Assembly (NCBI GenBank): GCA_016125275.1
Contig: WGMB01000003.1
Coordinates: forward strand, 806,001-870,000
Length of the DNA stretch: 64,000 nt
Direction of reading: 5' to 3'
Origin: Acidobacteriota bacterium
GTDB taxonomy: Bacteria > Acidobacteriota > Terriglobia > Bryobacterales > UBA6623
In this document: piece by piece, positions 52,861 to 61,043 of the stretch
Position numbering within the stretch: the first letter of the stretch is position 1
How the letters are laid out: each line of letters begins with the position of its first letter
Program-made: the position numbers and the translations under genes
The notes under the pieces: generated by a model
Databases searched by the model: none
The model's input: only the letters and a program-made list of their open reading frames with translations
Told to the model about the DNA's origin: nothing

Positions 52861-54132
52861 CTACGCGGCCGGGGAGCCCGCCAGACCGAGGTTGCGCAGG
52901 ACGATGGCCGAGTTCTTGCTGCCGAAACCGATGCAATTACAGACAGCGTACTCGATCTGAGCGCGCCGCCCGACGTCTGTAACATAGTCGAGATTACATT
53001 CCGGGTCCGGCTCGTCGAGGTTGATCGTCGGCGGCAACACGCCGTCGCGCATCGCCAGCAGAGTGGCCGCCATACCGGCCGAGCCGGAGGCCCCTTGTGG
53101 GTGGCCGATCAGCGACTTCAGCGCCGAGCCGCACAGCCGGTCGGCGTGCGAGCCGAAGCAGACCCGCACGGCCTGCGTCTCCACGCGGTCGTTGAGCTCG
53201 GTCGAGGTGCCGTGGAAGTTGACGTAGTCGACGTCCTGCTTCTCGATGCCGGCCGCCTCGATCGCCATGCCCATCGCCCGCGCCGGCTCTTCCCCGCCCT
53301 CCTCCAGGCGCACCCGGTGGAAGGCCTCGCAGGTCGAGCCGTAGCCGGCGATCTCGCCGTAGATCTTGGCGCCGCGCTCGCGGGCGCGGTCATAGTCCTC
53401 CAGCGTAAAGAACCAGCCGCCCTCGGCGATCACGAAGCCGGAGCGATCCTTCGAAAACGGCCGCGAGGCGCGCTCGGGGGCGTGGTTCCAATTCCGCGTC
53501 ATGATCCGCATCAGATCGAAGCCGCGCAGGATCAGGTATGACAGCGGCGCGTCCACGCCGCCCGCCAGCGCCACGTCCACGCGGCCCGAGCGCACGTGCT
53601 CGGAGGCGTAGAAGATCGCGTCGGTCGAGGAGGTGCAGCCGGTCGAAACCAGGTGGCTCATGCCGCGAGTTCCGAAGGCCATCGAGATCTCGCTGGCCAA
53701 GCTGCCGATAGTGGAGGTCGGAATCGTGTAGACGCTGACCTCCTTCTCGCGGTTGTCGTAGTAGAGGCGATACTGGTCCTCGGTGAAGACCTGGCTGCCC
53801 CCGCCCGAGCCCACCAGCACGCCGATGCGCTGGAGCTGCTCGGTGGGCATCTGACGCGTGTCCAGCCCGGCGTCCTGCAAGGCCTCGGCGGCGGCGGCGC
53901 GGCCCAGGGCCACACAGCGGCCCACGTGCTTGCGGTATTTGGGGTCGATCCAGGCGTCTTCGTCGAAGCCTACGATCTCCCCCGCAACACGCACGTTCAG
54001 GTCGTCGAGCGGGAACGACTGGATCTGCCGAACGCCGCTGCGCCCGTGCTTGACGGAATCCCAAAAAGCTTCCCGACCTTGGCCGTTGGGTGCGACGGCT
54101 CCGATACCCGTGATGACAACGCGGCGATTCAT
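52861..54132 (-). CDS. beta-ketoacyl synthase (KAS II / type II polyketide ketosynthase-like)
   Basis: 423 residues of the thiolase fold. It opens RRVVITGIGAVAPNGQG; the catalytic Cys is in LVSTGCTSSTDAI (about 166), the two His in VNFHGTSTELND (about 305) and SLIGHPQGASGSAG (about 343), and the conserved Lys precedes the second His. RPFSKDRSGFVIAEG is the usual KAS II segment. The TGCTS wording around the Cys is more like type II polyketide ketosynthase alpha subunits than FabF (TACAS). No acyl carrier protein or chain-length factor is adjacent. It leads a tightly packed operon with a glycosyltransferase and a CoA-transferase and is divergent from a membrane protein. Confidence 0.9.
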   Translation of the reverse strand: MNRRVVITGIGAVAPNGQGREAFWDSVKHGRSGVRQIQSFPLDDLNVRVAGEIVGFDEDAWIDPKYRKHVGRCVALGRAAAAEALQDAGLDTRQMPTEQLQRIGVLVGSGGGSQVFTEDQYRLYYDNREKEVSVYTIPTSTIGSLASEISMAFGTRGMSHLVSTGCTSSTDAIFYASEHVRSGRVDVALAGGVDAPLSYLILRGFDLMRIMTRNWNHAPERASRPFSKDRSGFVIAEGGWFFTLEDYDRARERGAKIYGEIAGYGSTCEAFHRVRLEEGGEEPARAMGMAIEAAGIEKQDVDYVNFHGTSTELNDRVETQAVRVCFGSHADRLCGSALKSLIGHPQGASGSAGMAATLLAMRDGVLPPTINLDEPDPECNLDYVTDVGRRAQIEYAVCNCIGFGSKNSAIVLRNLGLAGSPAA

Positions 54133-54183
54133 GGCAAAGATCGCTATGGTAGCGTAGCCGAAACGACTGTTTCACCGATTGTT

Positions 54184-55266
54184 ATGCCGCCGGACGCGAA
54201 AGAGGATTTTTCCGGCCGCTCCCTGGGGGGCGTGACGGCCACCGCCGTGGCTCTGGGAGCGGTTTCGGGGCTCATCGGGCTGAGCTATCACGCGCTCGAC
54301 GGATTGCTGCGCGGCGAGGGCCCCTGGCGCTACATGAACCTGTTCGGTGCGACATTCCTCGCACACGGAACACTGTCGCGGCGGCTGTCGCCGGCGACGG
54401 CGGCCGGAGCGGCCGGCTTCGTGCTCATGTCCGCCGCCCTGAGCGTGGCGATGAGCGTGGCGCTGCGCGGCTGGCTGAACAAGCCGCACCGCTACCGTTG
54501 GGGATCGGCGCTGCTGACCCTGTGCTGGTACTACGTCTCGTTCCGCTTCGTCTGGCGCGAGCTCAACCCCGCCCTGGTGCTGCGCCAGCCCTTTCCGGGA
54601 ACGCTGATCGGCTACCTGATCGTCGGCTTCTCGATCGGCCTGCTGCCCCGGGCGCTCCCCGCGGCTCCGGCAAGAGGCTCAGGCGCGAAGCCGCCGGAAC
54701 AGGAGCATGGCGAGCCCGGGGACGACGACGGCGGCGGCAAAGGCCAGCAGGAAGGAGTTGGCCTCGAGAGCCAGGGCGCCGACCCCGGCGTAGACGAACC
54801 CGATGGCGAAGTTCGCCAGGGTGGTGAGCAGCAAGAAGCGCCGGAAGTCCATGCCGGCGACGCCGGCGAAGACGACCGAAGCCTCGGCGAGCACCGGCAC
54901 GGCGCGGCAGGCGACCAGAGCCCAGCCCCCCCAGCGCTGGAAAGCGGATTGCGCCCGCAGCAGCTCGGCTTCCCCGACGAAGCGCCGCGTGAAGCGCCGA
55001 GCGGGCTTGGCGCCGAGCCCGTAGCCGACCACGGCCCCGACCGTCATGCCGACGCCGGTCGCCAGGGTTCCCCCAGCCACGCCGAGCAGGTAGCCGGCGG
55101 CGGTGCTGACGAGGCTGGAGGGGATGGGCAACAAGACGTCCACGGCCAACAAGCCGGCGAGCGCCAAGCCGAGGCCGCCGCGGGAGGAGTCGTCGGCGAG
55201 CAGCGCCTCGACCCAAGCCGTGATCGGCTCTTCCCAGATCACGAAGGGAACCAGGATCAGCGCTAG
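54184..55266 (+). CDS. membrane protein whose reading frame runs on antisense to the DedA-type gene
   Basis: ATG 54184 starts a protein-like sequence with four hydrophobic segments in about 154 residues (GGVTATAVALGAVSGLIGLSY, AAGAAGFVLMSAALSVAMSV, GSALLTLCWYYVSF, PGTLIGYLIVGFSIGLLP). After SIGLLPRALPAAPA the frame has no stop until 55266 and turns into a Gly/Glu/Gln-rich sequence that is the antisense of the VTT-domain gene. The convincing part is 54184-54650; the stop has probably been lost or a small indel shifted the frame at about 54650. No family recognised. It is divergent from the ketosynthase gene (51 bases apart), so it could belong to that pathway, for example as a transporter component. 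Confidence 0.45.
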   Translation: MPPDAKEDFSGRSLGGVTATAVALGAVSGLIGLSYHALDGLLRGEGPWRYMNLFGATFLAHGTLSRRLSPATAAGAAGFVLMSAALSVAMSVALRGWLNKPHRYRWGSALLTLCWYYVSFRFVWRELNPALVLRQPFPGTLIGYLIVGFSIGLLPRALPAAPARGSGAKPPEQEHGEPGDDDGGGKGQQEGVGLESQGADPGVDEPDGEVRQGGEQQEAPEVHAGDAGEDDRSLGEHRHGAAGDQSPAPPALESGLRPQQLGFPDEAPREAPSGLGAEPVADHGPDRHADAGRQGSPSHAEQVAGGGADEAGGDGQQDVHGQQAGERQAEAAAGGVVGEQRLDPSRDRLFPDHEGNQDQR

Positions 55267-55308
55267 CGCAAGCAGCGTCAGCAGCGTCCAGCGGACTGCG
55301 GCGGCCAT
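54679..55308 (-). CDS. DedA/VTT-domain membrane protein
   Basis: 209 residues of the SNARE-associated (VTT) family. Hydrophobic helices: LLTLLALALILVPFVIW, GLALAGLLAVDVLLPIPSSLV, LATGVGMTVGAVVGYGLG, FLLLTTLANFAIGFVYAG and SFLLAFAAAVVVPGLAML. The re-entrant loop with Pro (LLPIPSSLVSTAAGYLLG) and the later cytoplasmic Arg motif (VACRAVPVLAEASVVFAG) are DedA hallmarks. DedA proteins flip undecaprenyl-phosphate or phospholipids across the inner membrane and support envelope homeostasis. It is convergent with, and overlaps, the preceding membrane protein frame. ATG 55308 has no ribosome site but a TAGCAT hexamer lies 7 bases before it. Confidence 0.85.
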   Translation of the reverse strand: MAAAVRWTLLTLLALALILVPFVIWEEPITAWVEALLADDSSRGGLGLALAGLLAVDVLLPIPSSLVSTAAGYLLGVAGGTLATGVGMTVGAVVGYGLGAKPARRFTRRFVGEAELLRAQSAFQRWGGWALVACRAVPVLAEASVVFAGVAGMDFRRFLLLTTLANFAIGFVYAGVGALALEANSFLLAFAAAVVVPGLAMLLFRRLRA

Positions 55309-55315
55309 CGAGGCG

Positions 55316-55321
55316 ATGCTA
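55316..55321 (-). promoter_or_regulatory. possible -10 element of a leaderless DedA-type transcript
   Basis: Minus strand TAGCAT, exactly 7 bases before ATG 55308, with no Shine-Dalgarno in between. No clear -35. Confidence 0.3.
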
Positions 55322-55363
55322 GCAGGATGGGCGCGCCGCGCGGCGTCCGGCGAGTCCCGTCAG

Positions 55364-55399
55364 AAAAAGGCCGGGGGCCGGACGCAGTGTCCGGCCCCC
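55364..55399 (-). terminator. Rho-independent terminator of the third receptor
   Basis: Minus strand: perfect 11-base stem (55389-55399 with 55373-55383, GGGGGCCGGAC), 5-base loop, then GGCCTTTTTC. It starts 25 bases after the receptor stop. Confidence 0.88.
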
Positions 55400-55423
55400 A
55401 GGTTGTTTCGAAGCCCTCGTCGC

Positions 55424-58400
55424 TCAGAACGAGAGGCGCAGGCCCATCTGCATCTGACGGGGGTTGCCCACCGTCGACGTGATGATGCCGGCGCTCGGGT
55501 TGCCGATCGAGCCGTTCGGCAGGCCGAACTGCGGCGTGTTGAAGATGTTGAACGTCTCGGCGCGGAACTGCAGGTTGAACTTTTCGGTCAACCCGAAGTC
55601 CTTGAACAGCGAGAAGTCCAGGTTCGTCCGGCCGGGTCCGCGCAGAATGTTGCGGCCGGCGTTGCCGAAGGTGTAGATGGTCGGCTGGCCCCAGGCCGCG
55701 CCCTGCGTGTTGAAGGACGTGTCGAACCAGTGGGCGCGATCCGGGTTGTCCAGCTTCGCGCTGTGCATCAGGTCCGGGCGGCTGCCGCCGGCGTTGGAAA
55801 CCGACGAAGCCAGCGTGGGCGTGAACGGCAGGCCCGACTGGATGGTCAGAATGCCGTTCACCTTCCAGCCGCCGAGGGCGTAGTTGGCGACCTTGTTGTT
55901 GAAGTCGATCTTCTGGCCCTTGCCGATCGGCAGCGTGTAGTTGGTGGAGTAGACCACGCGGTGCTTGATGTCGAAGCCGCTGGTGGCGCGATCGGCCGCA
56001 CGGTTGCGAATGTCCTGCGGGAACGGACCGTTGTCCGCGCCGCCGAAGGCGTTCCCCGTCGTGTCGATCGAGTGCGAGTAGGTGTACGACGCCAAGAAGC
56101 CCAGATTCTCGGAGAAGCGGCGCTCCAACGAGGTCTGCAGGGCATTGTAGTTCGAGTTGGCGTCAGTCGTGTTGTAGGTCACGTCCACGACGTTCGGAGC
56201 GATGTCGCGCAGCGGACGCCGCGGTCCCGGCGCGCCCGGACCCGGCGTGGGCTGGTTGTAGTTCCACGTCAAGTCGAGCCGCGAGTTGATGTTGGCCACG
56301 TAGCCGATCTTCCAGACCATCTTGTGCGCCAACTGCTGCTGCAACTGGATGTTGAGCTGCTGCGCGTAGCCGGTCTTGAAGTCGTTGGCGACGGCGACCA
56401 GGCTGCCGACCGGGTTGTTCGCCACGGTGGCGAAGTCCAGGTTCGGGATCGGGTCCAGACCGTCCTGCACCAGCCGCGGGTCGGCCGAGAACTGGTTGAT
56501 GCTGGCCGCGTTGATCGGCCCGAACGGCAACTGGCGGTGGCGACGCATCACCACGGCTTCGCTGCCGGACTTGTTGTAGAACACGCCGTAGCCGCCGCGC
56601 AGCACGGTGCCTTCGCGCAGCCGATAGGCGAAGCCGAAGCGCGGCGCGAAGTTGTTGGGATCGGGCCGCACCTGGGTGTTCGCGTTGGTGTTGAAGCCGG
56701 CGATCAGCAGAGTGCCGGTGGTGACGTCAAAGTTCGTCCACTGGTTGTCCCGCTCCCGCACGCGCGTGTCGTACTCGTAGCGGATGCCCATGTTGAACGT
56801 CAGGCGGTCGCTGACCTTCCAGTCATCCTGCATGTAGTAGCTGTACTCGCCGACCTGGATGTGCGGAAAGACCAGCGTGAAGTCCTGCTCGATGACCGAA
56901 GCGGCGCCGAGCAGAAAGCTCGCCATGCCGTCGCCGGTGGCGCCGGGGTTGTTGTGGTTGCGCGAGAAGGTGCGGTCGAAGTTGAACCGGCCGTTGCCGC
57001 GGTTGGTCTGGAACTGCCGCAGGGTGCGCTGCGCCAGCTCGAAGCCGAACTTCAGCGTGTGGCGCCCGCGGATGTTGGTCATACGGATCGCCGGGTGGTA
57101 GGTGTTCTCGGTGCGGATGATCGGCAGCGAGCGGGTCTGGCCGATACCGGAGTACCCGCCGGGCGAGAAGATCGGAATGCCGTCCGACATCGGTCCCTGG
57201 TTGGCATTCTTCACGCCGAGCTCCTCGCCGAGCTTCGCGCCTTCCACCGCGCCCTCTTGCGTGAAGTTCAGATCGAAGCGGTTGAAGCCCAGGCGAGCTT
57301 CCATCACCCAGGTGGGCGTGAACGTATGCACCCAGTTGCCGACCACGTTGTAAGCCTTCAGGGCGGAGTCGCCGGCGAAGGTGTTCTCGTTACCCAGTGC
57401 GACCGGGGTGGTCATCCCTGGAACCGTCGTGACCGGGAACGTCGAGGGCCGCGTGGTGACCGTGTCCTGACGCGAGAAGCGGCCGAAGATGGCGTTCTTC
57501 TCGTTCATGTTGAAGTCAATGCGGCCGTCGCCCTGGTTCCACGCTTGCTTATCCTTCGGCGTGTTCAGGTAGTTGTTGACGACGCCGGCGCTGGTCGGCA
57601 TCGGGTAGGCCTGCGCCAACCGGCCGGTGACGTCGTCAAAGCGCGTCACCGGGATGATCCGGTTCGGAAACGGGCTGTTGGTGTAGCCGCTGGCCGTGCC
57701 GGCGGTGGCGACGGTGGTGGTCGGATCGTAGATGTCGCGCAGCTCGGAGAAGTCGCCGTTGCGCATCAACGCCGTCGGAACCGTGCCGACCTGAGCGTTC
57801 TCCTGGCGGCGGCGGAACCCTTCGTAGTTGGTGAAGAAGAACAGCTTGTTGGGAACGATCTTGCCGCCGAAGGCCGCGCCGAACTGGTTCTGGCGGAAGG
57901 CCGGCTTGGGATTGTTGCCGTTGGCGAAATAGTTGCGGGCGTCGAGCGCGTTGTTGCGCAAGAACTCATAGGCCGCGCCGTGCCACTGGTTGGAGCCGGA
58001 CTTGGTGATGACGTTCACAGTCGCGCCCGCGTTGCGGCCCTGGTCGGCGGCGAACAGGTTCGTCTGCATCTTGAACTCGCGCACGGACTCCACCGAGGGC
58101 CGCAGCGTGATCGAGAGCGTCAGGCGCTCGTTGTTGTCAGCGCCGTCCATGAGGAAGTTGTTCGAGCCTTCGCGGTTGCCGTTGGCGAAGACTTCCGAGC
58201 CGGGACGCAGGTCGTCCGGCCGGCTGCCCGACATGATCGTGCCACCCGCGCCAAAGCCGACGCCAGTGACGCCGGGCGCCAGAATGGCGAGTTGCACGAA
58301 GTTGCGGCCGTTGAGCGGCAGGTCGACGATCGCCTTGGTCTCGATCACCTGGCCGATGCTCGACGAATCGGATTCGATTAGCGGAGCGGCCTCGGTGACC

Positions 58401-58753
58401 TCGATCGTGTCCACCACATTGCCGACTTCGAGTTGAAAATCGATACGAGCCGTCTGGTTGACTTCGAGCCGGACGCCCTCGCGGACAACGGCGCGGAACC
58501 CTTCCTTGTTGACGGCGATGGAGTAGAGACCGGGAGGCAGCGCGGGAATGGTGTAGTCGCCCTGCTCTCCGGAAAGAGTCGAGCGCTCGGCGCCCGTCTC
58601 GACATTGGAGACGCTGATCTCAGCGCCCGGAACGACCGCGCCCGTCGCATCCACGACTTGACCGGTCAACTGCGAAGAGGCCTGCGAGTAGGCCTGCGGA
58701 ACGAGCCAAGCCAGCGACAGAGCCAGCACGGCACAACGCAAACGTTGCGTCAT
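55424..58753 (-). CDS. Oar-like TonB-dependent receptor (third, divergent)
   Basis: 1109 residues from ATG 58753 (AAGGGGG six bases upstream). Signal peptide (AVLALSLAWLVPQAYSQ), carboxypeptidase-regulatory domain (SQLTGQVVDATGAVVPGAEI, GDYTIPALPPGLYSIAVNKEG), plug (VVDTIEVTEAAPLIESDSSS, DLPLNGRNFVQLAILAPGVTG, FKMQTNLFAADQGRNAG) and beta-barrel ending RQMQMGLRLSF. Same architecture as the tandem receptors but with low resemblance outside the N-terminal domain, and it uses the more common DLPLNGRN plug wording that the tandem pair has replaced by QLPLTLGGG. It probably handles a different ligand. It has its own leader hairpin and terminator and no obvious partner genes. Confidence 0.92.
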   Translation of the reverse strand: MTQRLRCAVLALSLAWLVPQAYSQASSQLTGQVVDATGAVVPGAEISVSNVETGAERSTLSGEQGDYTIPALPPGLYSIAVNKEGFRAVVREGVRLEVNQTARIDFQLEVGNVVDTIEVTEAAPLIESDSSSIGQVIETKAIVDLPLNGRNFVQLAILAPGVTGVGFGAGGTIMSGSRPDDLRPGSEVFANGNREGSNNFLMDGADNNERLTLSITLRPSVESVREFKMQTNLFAADQGRNAGATVNVITKSGSNQWHGAAYEFLRNNALDARNYFANGNNPKPAFRQNQFGAAFGGKIVPNKLFFFTNYEGFRRRQENAQVGTVPTALMRNGDFSELRDIYDPTTTVATAGTASGYTNSPFPNRIIPVTRFDDVTGRLAQAYPMPTSAGVVNNYLNTPKDKQAWNQGDGRIDFNMNEKNAIFGRFSRQDTVTTRPSTFPVTTVPGMTTPVALGNENTFAGDSALKAYNVVGNWVHTFTPTWVMEARLGFNRFDLNFTQEGAVEGAKLGEELGVKNANQGPMSDGIPIFSPGGYSGIGQTRSLPIIRTENTYHPAIRMTNIRGRHTLKFGFELAQRTLRQFQTNRGNGRFNFDRTFSRNHNNPGATGDGMASFLLGAASVIEQDFTLVFPHIQVGEYSYYMQDDWKVSDRLTFNMGIRYEYDTRVRERDNQWTNFDVTTGTLLIAGFNTNANTQVRPDPNNFAPRFGFAYRLREGTVLRGGYGVFYNKSGSEAVVMRRHRQLPFGPINAASINQFSADPRLVQDGLDPIPNLDFATVANNPVGSLVAVANDFKTGYAQQLNIQLQQQLAHKMVWKIGYVANINSRLDLTWNYNQPTPGPGAPGPRRPLRDIAPNVVDVTYNTTDANSNYNALQTSLERRFSENLGFLASYTYSHSIDTTGNAFGGADNGPFPQDIRNRAADRATSGFDIKHRVVYSTNYTLPIGKGQKIDFNNKVANYALGGWKVNGILTIQSGLPFTPTLASSVSNAGGSRPDLMHSAKLDNPDRAHWFDTSFNTQGAAWGQPTIYTFGNAGRNILRGPGRTNLDFSLFKDFGLTEKFNLQFRAETFNIFNTPQFGLPNGSIGNPSAGIITSTVGNPRQMQMGLRLSF

Positions 58754-58784
58754 AGGGAACCCCCTTGGAACCTAATACTTACCC

Positions 58785-58816
58785 GTGGCGCGGCGCAATT
58801 CGGGGCGTCGCGCCAC
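58785..58816 (-). promoter_or_regulatory. leader hairpin of the third receptor
   Basis: Imperfect 12-base inverted repeat (GTGGCGCGGCGC against GCGTCGCGCCAC, 11 of 12 pairs) 32 bases before the receptor start. It may lie in the 5' untranslated leader; no riboswitch class recognised. Confidence 0.35.
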
Positions 58817-58999
58817 ATCTAGAACAGGATACGAACGAAACGGCGATTTTGATCCCCTGAATTTGGGGGCCCGCCGTACCCGATTTATACGGTTACGTTA
58901 GCATTTCAGGGGCTTCCGCCGCACAACGATTCAATTTTGGAATGGGTCGCGAGGATTGGCCTGGAAAAAGCCCCTCCACGTCCCGATCCCTCGAAATCG

Positions 59000-60373
59000 T
59001 TAGTGGGAATCGGCGCCGTCGCGAGGCAGGGTGACGACAACTTCCGAGCCCTTGCCGGGCTCGCTGCGGACCGCGATGTCGCCGCCCTGTTCGCGCACCG
59101 CCTGACGGGCCGTGAACAGCCCCCAATGGCCGCCCACGACCTTACCGTCGCGGACGTGGAAGGCCGGCTCGAACAGCTCTCGCTGGGCCGCTGCGTCCAG
59201 GCCGCGGCCCTGGTCGCTCACGCGCACCTCCACGGCGCCGTTGCTGCAGGTCGCCCGCAGTTCCACGGTCGAGTCGGGGTCGCTGGCCTGCACGGCGTTC
59301 TGCAGCAGCTTGGCGAAGACCGCGCTCATCTGTTGCGGCCGCAGCGTCACCTTGGGCAGCCGTTCGCACTGCAGGTCGATGCGCACGCGGTCCTTCACGT
59401 CGGGTTCGACCATCGAGGTCACGTCACGCAGCAGTTGCTCCAGATCCACCGGGTGCGCCTCGGCGCGGTCCAGGTTGGTAAAGCGCTGCATGCGGCGCAC
59501 GGCCTCCTCGAGCTGCCCGGCCGCCCCGCGGGCGTTGCGGAACAGATCCTCGGCCAGCCCCTGCAACCGTACGTCGTCCACGCCGCCACGCCGTTTGGAC
59601 ACCTTTTCGAGCGAGTCGATGGCGCTCTCCAGCACGCCGAGCGGCGAGTTGAGCTGATGGCTCAGGGTGGCGGCGAACTTGCCCAAGGCCGCGGCGTTGT
59701 CGGAAACCAGCAGGCGCGACTGCGCCTCCATCTCGGAGCGATGCGAGCGGTAGGTCTCCAGCACGCGCTGGTAGTTCAGCGCGGCCAAGCCGGTGCACAG
59801 CAGCGCGATCAGGTCCAAGCCGGCGTACAGGTGCAACGAGACGCCGGGAATGTAGCCCCGCTCGGCGGCCAGGTGAGCCAATCCGAAGTTCGCGCCATTG
59901 AGGCCGGCGGCCAGCAACAGGATCTGCCAAGGCTTGGCCGGCGTGGCCACCACCGTCACCAGCAGCACCAGCACGATGTGCAGCGACGAAGCCATCAGCG
60001 CCAGATTGGGCTGCGGCGCCGCGTAGAGCTCGCTGCCGGTAAGGATCACGCCCGAAAACAGCGCCCACAGCAGCGCCAGCGCGCGCGCATGGCTGCGCCC
60101 CCAAGGCCACTTGGCGATCGACATCGCCAACAAGCCCACGAACGGGAACACCGTCAGCGACCACAGGCCCCGCCGCCCTTGCGGCTCCACGAGTTCGGTG
60201 ATCGAGTGGAAGAGCACGGCGACGACCGGCACGACCAGATTGATCCAGCCGATCGTCCACAAGGCCCTTACGCTCAAGCGGTCGATCTCGGCGCGAAAAG
60301 CCGGGTCCTTCTCCGCCGCGCCGGGAAAGACGGCTCCGAAGCCGCGCCGGAGGAGTTGAAGAATGAGCGTCAC
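59000..60373 (-). CDS. membrane sensor histidine kinase
   Basis: 457 residues from GTG 60373. Six hydrophobic segments in the first 215 residues (ALWTIGWINLVVPVVAVLF, LTVFPFVGLLAMSIA, ALALLWALFSGVILTG, LHIVLVLLVTVVATP, ILLLAAGLNGANFGLA, LDLIALLCTGLAALNY) form a sensor resembling 6TM kinase inputs. The HisKA His is in ATLSHQLNSPLGVLES (about 256) and the HATPase has KLLQNAVQASDP (N-box), VSDQGRGLD (G1) and GGHWGLFTARQAV, a G2 box with reduced glycines. No response regulator is adjacent, so it is an orphan kinase. Its 3' end is free; the glutaredoxin-like gene is divergent 55 bases away. Confidence 0.85.
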   Translation of the reverse strand: MTLILQLLRRGFGAVFPGAAEKDPAFRAEIDRLSVRALWTIGWINLVVPVVAVLFHSITELVEPQGRRGLWSLTVFPFVGLLAMSIAKWPWGRSHARALALLWALFSGVILTGSELYAAPQPNLALMASSLHIVLVLLVTVVATPAKPWQILLLAAGLNGANFGLAHLAAERGYIPGVSLHLYAGLDLIALLCTGLAALNYQRVLETYRSHRSEMEAQSRLLVSDNAAALGKFAATLSHQLNSPLGVLESAIDSLEKVSKRRGGVDDVRLQGLAEDLFRNARGAAGQLEEAVRRMQRFTNLDRAEAHPVDLEQLLRDVTSMVEPDVKDRVRIDLQCERLPKVTLRPQQMSAVFAKLLQNAVQASDPDSTVELRATCSNGAVEVRVSDQGRGLDAAAQRELFEPAFHVRDGKVVGGHWGLFTARQAVREQGGDIAVRSEPGKGSEVVVTLPRDGADSH

Positions 60374-60428
60374 CGTCGAGGGCCGCAGGACCTGCGCATC
60401 GCGGCCAGGCGTGCCACGATGGGATGAG

Positions 60429-60635
60429 ATGGTCTCTCCTGTTACACTCTACACCCGGCCGGGATGCGGCCTTTGTGAAGAAATGAAAAGGGAGCTGGAG
60501 GCCCGCGGGCACCGCGTGGAGCCGGTCAACATCGACCTGGACCCGGCGCTCAAAGCGCTCTACGGGCGAGACATCCCCGTCGCCGTCCAAGACGGTCGGG
60601 AGATCGCGCGCCATCGCCTCGCGCCCAAGGCCTAG
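60429..60635 (+). CDS. small glutaredoxin-like thioredoxin-fold protein
   Basis: 68 residues from ATG 60429; the open frame extends to 60363 without character. The sequence VTLYTRPGCGLCEEMKREL carries a CxxC redox pair (C-G-L-C) at the end of strand 1, and GRDIPVAVQDGREI supplies the cis-Pro turn of a thioredoxin fold. It is shorter than true glutaredoxins and belongs with the DUF836/glutaredoxin-like proteins that reduce disulphides or glutathionylated targets. The last four bases overlap the convergent small membrane gene. Confidence 0.85.
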   Translation: MVSPVTLYTRPGCGLCEEMKRELEARGHRVEPVNIDLDPALKALYGRDIPVAVQDGREIARHRLAPKA

Positions 60636-60982
60636 TATTCCGGGTGCCGCTCGTAGACCGGCTTCGGCTTGGGACGCTCACGCGTAGCCCACAGCAGCCC
60701 GGCTCCGGCCCCGAACAGACCCGCCGACCATCCCAGCAGCGGCGACATGTAGTACAGGTTGCTACGGTCGACCATCCACAGAATTTCGGCCAGATATCCC
60801 AGCCCCAGCAGGGCCGCCACGGTGTAGCCGCTGCGGCGCGAGCTGGCGGTGAGCCAAGCCGCCACGGCCCCGAGCAGAATCAGGCCGCCCGTAACGACGC
60901 CGGCTTGCAGATGGAACCCCATCTGCCACCAACTCAGGAGGCCGATACAGGCGACGACGACGAACTTCGCAAAGACCTTCAA
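60632..60982 (-). CDS. small membrane protein of unknown function
   Basis: 116 residues starting with TTG 60982, with GGGATGAAATGAG upstream. Four hydrophobic stretches: FAKFVVVACIGLLSWWQMGF, VVTGGLILLGAVAAWLTA, VAALLGLGYLAEILWM and LGWSAGLFGAGAGLLWA, then a basic tail. No motif recognised. It is convergent with the glutaredoxin-like gene and 61 bases divergent from the aldo/keto reductase. Confidence 0.6.
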   Translation of the reverse strand: MKVFAKFVVVACIGLLSWWQMGFHLQAGVVTGGLILLGAVAAWLTASSRRSGYTVAALLGLGYLAEILWMVDRSNLYYMSPLLGWSAGLFGAGAGLLWATRERPKPKPVYERHPEY

Positions 60983-61031
60983 CTCATTTCATCCCTGGGC
61001 GCTACTCACTTCTTCCCGACGTGCCATCCGA

Positions 61032-61037
61032 TACAAT
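61032..61037 (+). promoter_or_regulatory. possible -10 element of a leaderless aldo/keto reductase transcript
   Basis: TACAAT ends 6 bases before ATG 61044, the spacing expected if transcription starts on the start codon. No Shine-Dalgarno and no clear -35. Confidence 0.35.
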
Positions 61038-61043
61038 GGCCGC

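Noticed and set aside
55103-58381. 1092-codon plus-strand open frame across the third receptor
   Set aside because: Antisense shadow of the TonB-dependent receptor, Val/Arg/Asp-rich without any motif; the receptor frame has signal peptide, plug and barrel.
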